Source of the DNA: an uncultured Oscillospiraceae bacterium
Lineage (GTDB): Bacteria > Bacillota > Clostridia > Oscillospirales > Oscillospiraceae
Reading direction: 5' to 3'
Length of the DNA: 11,096 bases
Assembly: GCA_900764755.1 (NCBI GenBank)
Contig: CAAFPE010000109.1
Span: 1-11,096 of the forward strand
Each line of letters starts with the position of its first letter. Position 1 is the stretch's first letter. The translations under genes and the position numbers were made by a program. Positions 7,257-11,096 of this stretch are shown one piece after another. Below the pieces are notes generated by a model, which was not told the origin of the DNA, ran no database searches, and saw only the letters and a list, made by a program, of their open reading frames with translations.

Positions 7257-7625
7257 ATGATCCTCTTAGGAGTCTTTTCTCTGGCCGCAGCCCTGATGCT
7301 CCTCTACCTGAAATACCGGGTGGTCTTGACTGGCGAGAAGTGCAAGGGAAAGATCACGGGGATTTCGGAGCAGCGCGGCGGTTACGCAGTGGGCGGCTAT
7401 GCCGTCAGGAAGCGTGCCTACCTGGTAAAAATCAGAGGGAAACAGTACTACACCGCCCACGGCTGTCTCTTTGCGCCGCTGGGAAGAAAACAGATTGGGA
7501 AAGAGATCTGGGTGTACCGGAATGAAACGTTTGGGCGGGAAGTGTTCCAGTGCCGGGATGTTCGCATCGAGGCGCTCTCCCTGATCCTCTTTTCAGCCGC
7601 TGTGTTTTGTTTTTGGTGTGCTTGA
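7257..7625 (+). CDS. DUF3592-like small membrane protein, cassette gene 3
   Basis: The 122-aa product has one membrane segment at each end (2-18 and 104-121) around a beta-rich soluble portion. It contains GKITGISEQRGG (31-42), KRAYLVKIRGKQYYT (52-66) and LGRKQIGKEIWVYRNE (75-90). Helix, then beta domain with a 'V...G..V.VYYNP'-like strand, then helix is the layout of DUF3592-type proteins; the assignment rests on pattern only. The ribosome binding site AAAGGAG directly overlaps the stop of the preceding gene, 12 bases before this ATG. The next gene begins 33 bases downstream. Function unknown; the beta domain may bind a partner or ligand at the membrane surface. Confidence 0.7.
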   Translation: MILLGVFSLAAALMLLYLKYRVVLTGEKCKGKITGISEQRGGYAVGGYAVRKRAYLVKIRGKQYYTAHGCLFAPLGRKQIGKEIWVYRNETFGREVFQCRDVRIEALSLILFSAAVFCFWCA

Positions 7626-7658
7626 GCCCGTACATGATAATTTGAAGGAGAATTGCCG

Positions 7659-9761
7659 ATGTATCAAGAAAAAGAACTCAAGCAGCTGTACGAGCGCCTG
7701 AAAGCCCAGTATCCCCAGTATGAGCCGGCATTTTCCGGAGACTGCCTGACCCTGACCCGGCTCCACAGCAAAATCGAGATCACCCGGGCGGGCGTGAAGC
7801 TGTATGTCAACGGAGAGCTGTATGACCAATTCACCAGCGAGTATGTGGACGATACAGACGACCTCTATGAGCTGATAGAGGCCTTTCTTCTGGATCTCCG
7901 CCACGCCGGTATGCAGCATGGAAATGAAACCTACATCGCCGCCGCAAAGCAGGCCGCCCGGACAGGAAGCCGCTTTCTGATTCTGTCGGCTGTGTGTCTC
8001 ACCGCTGTGATGATTGGGCTGATCGCCACCAACGATCCCTGGCTGTTCCCCCTGCTCCTTCTGATTCCCGCGGTATCTCTCGTCATTCTGAAGCAGATCC
8101 GGAAACGGATCTTTCAGAGATCCTGGGTCTGTCCTTCCTGCGGCCAGCCGCTGCCCATGGCAAAAAAAGCGTTTTCCGCCGAGATGGACTACATCCCCCA
8201 ATGCCCCCACTGCGGGAAAGTTCTGGAGCGGGCGCCGGATTTGGAACCCATCCAAAGAGAATACAGCGCCGACAAACAGCCTCTGGAACCGGCCCATGAC
8301 CTGCCTGCCCCTGGGAGCAAGTGGCCCTGCATGATTTCCGGCGGTATCACCATCGCCTTTGCCCTGCTCCTGCTCCCGCTGATTTTTATTCCGGACGGGA
8401 ATGAGCCGCTGGATATGGCAGGCGTGTGGACCGGTGTGGGGATGCTCCTGTATCTGCTCGGTTTCGGCCTGGCGCTGCTGCTGTGCCGCCACGCCGAACC
8501 AGAGGAAACCCGGAAGCCGGTGGTGATCGTGCGGGAGCGGATGGTGGTCACGGTTCTCGGCGTAATTGTATGGGTGCTTGGCTTCATCCTGACCCTCATG
8601 GGTGTCATCGTGGCCGGGACGCCGCCCTTTGCACCGGATGTCACCGCCTTTGTGGCAGTTCCCGGCGTGCCGTTGTTCCTGCTGGGTGTTTGGATGCTGC
8701 TGGCCGGACGCCACCGTGCGTTGTTTGTGTTTCGGGATAACTCCATGTGGTACATCAGCAGCTGGGGGCGGGCGCGGGAGTATGCGCCGGGACAGGTGGC
8801 CTCCGTGCGGCTGACCGCCAACCGCTCCATCCATCTGCGGAACGCGGACGGAAAAAAGCTGGCCTCCATCGAGACCAATATGCGGGGCATCCCCCGGTTT
8901 GCGGAGTGGCTGGAAAGCACCGACCTTGCCATGTCCCTGACCCCCACCATGGAAAAGCAGGCCAAACAGGAGGAGCAGCAGGAGAGCGCCGTCCAATGGC
9001 GGGAGGAGTACCGCACCCGCTGGCACGACCATATCAAGGGCATCCGGGTGGGGCTGTGGGTGGTCATGCTGCTGTTTGCTGCCGACGTCATCGCCCCCAT
9101 CCCGCTGTATCTTCTGGGGATAAAGTTCACCACCGTTATGAAGATCGGCGCCTTGGCGCCCATTCCGTTTGTGGTGTTCTGTCTGGTGTTTGCACCGGTG
9201 CTGCTCTTTGGCGACCGACCCAAAAACGCCACCCCGGAGTGGAACGCCATGCACGTGAAGGTCCCCTTGATCCCTGCCCTGCTGATCGGTCTCATCTACA
9301 TTTGGCAGGTCAATCACATCTGGGGCGGTTTTGTCCTGCAGGAAGTCGATACGGGCTTTGGCTGGCTGGTGCGCGTCCTGGCCATGGCCGCCGTTCTGAC
9401 GATACTCCTGATCCTGCGCACGCCCAAACGTATGCGGCTGGGGGCAGGGCTTTTTATGGGGCTTGTGGGGATCACCATTGCCGCTGGCCTGCATTACTGT
9501 GCCAACGCAGCTCTCATCGGCCCGGCTCAGCACTATCCGGCCGTCATTGTGGACAGTCACGCAGATGACCCGGATGTGGAGGACGATGATTACGAATTGA
9601 CCATTGTGATGGACAATGGAACCGAAACCGAGCTTGTCGTCCCGGAAAAAATCTTCGAGATGGCCATGAACGGAGAGCCGCTGGAGGTCTGCCACCGGGA
9701 GAGCCCCTTTGGCGTCATACTGCTGGACATCCATGTGCCTCAATCAGGAAAAGCCGAGTAA
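7659..9761 (+). CDS. Large multi-domain polytopic membrane protein with zinc ribbon, cassette gene 4
   Basis: The 700-aa product is not recognised as a named family. In order it has a soluble N-terminal domain (1-90); two membrane segments (about 104-145); a zinc ribbon with CPSC (158-161) and CPHC (182-185); membrane segments near 224-244, 256-276, 295-318 and 330-349; a PH-like beta domain ending in a helix (352-420); and a charged helical linker (428-460). Further membrane segments follow near 463-485, 499-518, 535-549, 569-586 and 596-619, then an acidic, beta-rich tail (620-695). The start at 7659 is set by AAGGAG (7645-7650); a TTG two codons earlier is too close. It is the last cassette gene. 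The PH-like part resembles that in gene 2, and the tail may correspond to the beta domain of gene 3. No catalytic motif is seen, so a scaffold, sensor or transporter-like role remains open. Confidence 0.8.
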   Translation: MYQEKELKQLYERLKAQYPQYEPAFSGDCLTLTRLHSKIEITRAGVKLYVNGELYDQFTSEYVDDTDDLYELIEAFLLDLRHAGMQHGNETYIAAAKQAARTGSRFLILSAVCLTAVMIGLIATNDPWLFPLLLLIPAVSLVILKQIRKRIFQRSWVCPSCGQPLPMAKKAFSAEMDYIPQCPHCGKVLERAPDLEPIQREYSADKQPLEPAHDLPAPGSKWPCMISGGITIAFALLLLPLIFIPDGNEPLDMAGVWTGVGMLLYLLGFGLALLLCRHAEPEETRKPVVIVRERMVVTVLGVIVWVLGFILTLMGVIVAGTPPFAPDVTAFVAVPGVPLFLLGVWMLLAGRHRALFVFRDNSMWYISSWGRAREYAPGQVASVRLTANRSIHLRNADGKKLASIETNMRGIPRFAEWLESTDLAMSLTPTMEKQAKQEEQQESAVQWREEYRTRWHDHIKGIRVGLWVVMLLFAADVIAPIPLYLLGIKFTTVMKIGALAPIPFVVFCLVFAPVLLFGDRPKNATPEWNAMHVKVPLIPALLIGLIYIWQVNHIWGGFVLQEVDTGFGWLVRVLAMAAVLTILLILRTPKRMRLGAGLFMGLVGITIAAGLHYCANAALIGPAQHYPAVIVDSHADDPDVEDDDYELTIVMDNGTETELVVPEKIFEMAMNGEPLEVCHRESPFGVILLDIHVPQSGKAE

Positions 9762-9807
9762 ATAGCAAGCACTTTGTGATACGATTTTGAATCAGCAGTG
9801 ATCAAAA

Positions 9808-9849
9808 AGAAGCGGGAGCACCATTAAACGGGCTCCCGCTTCTCTTTTG
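9808..9849. terminator. Bidirectional intrinsic terminator
   Basis: A perfect 12-bp stem pairs AGAAGCGGGAGC (9808-9819) with 9832-9843. It is followed by TTCTCTTTT on the plus strand and by TTCTTTTTG on the minus strand. It sits between the stop of the 700-aa membrane protein and the stop of the convergent hydrolase gene, and can serve both transcripts. Confidence 0.9.
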
Positions 9850-9861
9850 TGTTCTCCACGG

Positions 9862-10491
9862 TCAGAAATTCCGTCTGTAAAACTCATTCAGTCGCTCTGC
9901 CAGAATTTTAGGATTTTCCTCATTTACCACATGGCCGGTGTGGTCCAGCTCCTGCAGCTCCGCCTGCTGGATGTGCTGGGCCAGGAAATGGGCTGATTTC
10001 AGGTTTGCGCTGTCCTTCTCCCCGCACAGGATAAGAGTGGGGCACCGGATCTCACCCACCCGGCCGCTAAAATCCAGATTCTTCAGGGAGTTCCCCAGGG
10101 CGAAGGTATCCTTCTTGTCAAATGCCATAGACGCGAACATGGACTTGGGCAGAAGGCGGAATACCATGTTTTGAAAGGCAAAGGCCCTCTTAGGTACCTT
10201 GTAGGGTGTACCGATGAGCACCAGAGTCTTGACATTCTCCGGGTGGTTCAGAGCATACTCCAACGCCAGGATGCCTCCCAGGGAGATACCGCACAGATGG
10301 ACCGGTCCACTGACCTGGGCGCAGTGTGCTTCAAAGGCGGAGAGAAGGTTGGGGTAACTGGCCTCATGGCCGTCCAGAATGGCAGACAGTTCCGGGCACA
10401 GAATGTCCTCCTGATGGTCCAGATAAGAGATGGTTTCCTTCCAGCTGGCCGCCTTGTGGCCGGAGCCGTGAATCAAAATCGTCTTTTCCAT
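9862..10491 (-). CDS. Alpha/beta-fold hydrolase
   Basis: This 209-aa cytosolic serine hydrolase has the catalytic triad of the alpha/beta-hydrolase fold. The nucleophile is S70 in GISLGG (68-73), the acid is D160 in LCGEKD (155-160) and the base is H187 in DHTGHVVNEENP (183-194). HGSGH (8-12) near the N-terminus supplies the oxyanion hole. The length is short but complete for the family, with a small lid at about 97-140 (KVPKRAFAF...). The ATG at 10491 follows GAGGGAG on the minus strand; an in-frame TTG 15 bases upstream overlaps that site and is rejected. Substrate cannot be predicted; esterase, lipase-like or carbon-carbon hydrolase activities are all possible. It is monocistronic and convergent with the membrane cassette. 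Confidence 0.92.
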   Translation of the reverse strand: MEKTILIHGSGHKAASWKETISYLDHQEDILCPELSAILDGHEASYPNLLSAFEAHCAQVSGPVHLCGISLGGILALEYALNHPENVKTLVLIGTPYKVPKRAFAFQNMVFRLLPKSMFASMAFDKKDTFALGNSLKNLDFSGRVGEIRCPTLILCGEKDSANLKSAHFLAQHIQQAELQELDHTGHVVNEENPKILAERLNEFYRRNF

Positions 10492-10506
10492 AGGCGTCTC
10501 CCTCAA

Positions 10507-10736
10507 ATTGCCTTATTCCCGGTTATCCTATCACATCCCTGTTGGGAAGTCCAGAAACAGCACCTGATTTCCCCTTTTGCACGGATGATTTTCAATTCTG
10601 CCAATGTCACTATACGTTGAATAGCACGCGAAAATATGATAATGTAATGGTAATCAAAATTTGTTCTTGCACCCACAATATTGGGTATGGCTACAACAAT
10701 AACAAATTTGATCTACTATTTACATGAGGACAAATA
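10507..10736. other. AT-rich intergenic region upstream of the small ORF
   Basis: There is no gene here. Base composition shifts to AT-rich from about 10575. A weak promoter for the small gene may be formed by TTGAAT (10617-10622) and GATAAT or TAATGT (10638-10645), with non-ideal spacing. An inverted repeat ACCCA/TGGGT (10671-10675 and 10682-10686) around CAATAT lies between it and the gene and could be an operator. None of these is certain. Confidence 0.3.
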
Positions 10737-10750
10737 AGGAGGCAACCCCG

Positions 10751-10912
10751 ATGTTTTACAAATCCGTCGTTGTAGAATGCGCTACCAGTACCGAAGACTT
10801 GGCAAAGGCCATTGAAAAAAAGGCTGAAGAAATGCTGAACAAAGGCAGCTACAAATTAGTTGCTATGTCAACGGTTGGAACAGATAAAGCCATTCTGGTA
10901 TTCAAGATTTAA
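10751..10912 (+). CDS. DUF4177-like small protein, 53 aa
   Basis: This is a very short soluble protein. The N-terminus MFYKSVVVECA, a central amphipathic helix (about 13-37, SSTEDLAKAIEKKAEEML-like, rich in K/E/A) and a C-terminal strand pair KLVAMSTVGTDKAILVFKI (44-53 region) reproduce the beta-alpha-beta-beta pattern of the DUF4177 group, whose function is unknown. The ATG at 10751 has a near-perfect AAGGAGG (10737-10743) eight bases upstream, which is the main reason to trust so short a gene; a frame extending to 10724 reads through that site. Codon use is more AT-rich than in the genes to the left. It lies 65 bases from the predicted insertion-sequence end. Confidence 0.7.
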   Translation: MFYKSVVVECATSTEDLAKAIEKKAEEMLNKGSYKLVAMSTVGTDKAILVFKI

Positions 10913-11013
10913 GAAAACATATACTTTCGGCTTAATTGAGTAGTTGTTACCTGCGAATATGCCTCCTACTGTCATTTTGAACAGGTCCAGTAAAAACGGA
11001 CAATAGACAAAAC

Positions 11014-11054
11014 ACCCCCTGATGTAGGAAACTAAAAGTACTACATCAGGGGGT
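11014..11054 (+). promoter_or_regulatory. 14-bp hairpin burying the transposase ribosome binding site
   Basis: ACCCCCTGATGTAG (11014-11027) pairs perfectly with 11041-11054 around a 13-base loop. The right arm contains AGGGGG, the only ribosome-binding-like sequence before the ATG at 11061. A transcript entering from outside would hide it. There is no following T-tract, so it is not a typical terminator. Confidence 0.65.
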
Positions 11055-11060
11055 ATTATC

Positions 11061-11096
11061 ATGGGCAAAAGAAGCTATACGCACGCGCAAGTATTA
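11061..11096 (+). CDS. Transposase or its OrfA, 5' fragment (runs off the window)
   Basis: The 12 codons present read MGKRSYTHAQVL. This matches the start of helix-turn-helix OrfA-type transposase proteins as I remember them from Clostridia, but the stretch is too short for certainty. Support comes from context: a TG-starting terminal-repeat-like sequence upstream and the hairpin that masks the ribosome binding site. No stop codon is reached before the window edge. Confidence 0.45.
   Translation, partial: MGKRSYTHAQVL

Larger units (their letters stand above)
10978..11096 (+). mobile_element. Left end of an IS3-type insertion sequence (partial)
   Basis: Bases 10978-11002 begin with TG and run through GGTCC, AAAAA and CGGACA, the layout I remember for terminal repeats of IS3-family elements. 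A transposase-like reading frame starts at 11061. The right end, the matching repeat and the target duplication lie outside the window, so family and boundary are tentative. Confidence 0.45.

Noticed and set aside
7593..9743. 716-codon open frame on the minus strand opposite the large membrane protein
   Set aside because: It is H/G/Q-rich and low in complexity with no plausible ribosome binding site. The plus-strand frame has membrane segments, a zinc ribbon and a good start.
10930..10990. Short imperfect repeat ACCTG ... CAGGT flanking the IS boundary
   Set aside because: Only five bases with long, unpaired spacing; expected by chance.

Overview
The window looks like chromosomal DNA of a GC-rich Clostridia relative, probably of the Oscillospiraceae (Flavonifractor/Pseudoflavonifractor/Lawsonibacter-like). 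That placement is an inference from strong AAGGAGG-type ribosome binding sites, Firmicutes-style sigma-A promoters, an ECF vitamin-transporter S component, a fragment resembling the Gram-positive polymerase PolC, and GC-rich codon use that falls sharply near the right end.

Left part (1-4580): a strongly expressed-looking phosphoketolase gene has its own promoter. It is followed by a promoter and a structured leader that precede a tight two-gene operon. The operon encodes an ECF-type S component and a two-domain protein: an N-terminal domain I cannot name joined to a uridine-kinase-like P-loop kinase. A clean intrinsic terminator closes the operon. The pair looks like import plus phosphorylation of a small metabolite, but the substrate cannot be read from the sequence.

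Middle (4630-6040): two convergent genes both appear broken at the same point, near 5205-5212. One is a remnant resembling the palm region of DNA polymerase III alpha (PolC/DnaE) that has lost catalytic residues. The other is an ABC-2-type ATPase that stops at PTLEDA, with no permease gene next to it. This looks like a deletion scar.

Right-centre (6216-9843): an extended -10 promoter drives a compact four-gene cassette of uncharacterised membrane proteins of 124, 183, 122 and 700 aa. The last protein carries a zinc ribbon, about ten membrane segments, a PH-like segment resembling the one in the second protein, and a beta-rich C-terminal tail that may correspond to the third. This cassette is the best candidate for an undescribed system here. 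It ends in a bidirectional terminator shared with a convergent alpha/beta-hydrolase gene.

Right end (10507-11096): base composition becomes AT-rich. A 53-aa DUF4177-like protein is followed by what looks like the left end of an IS3-type insertion sequence. Only the first 12 codons of its transposase gene are present, preceded by a perfect 14-bp hairpin that buries the ribosome binding site.
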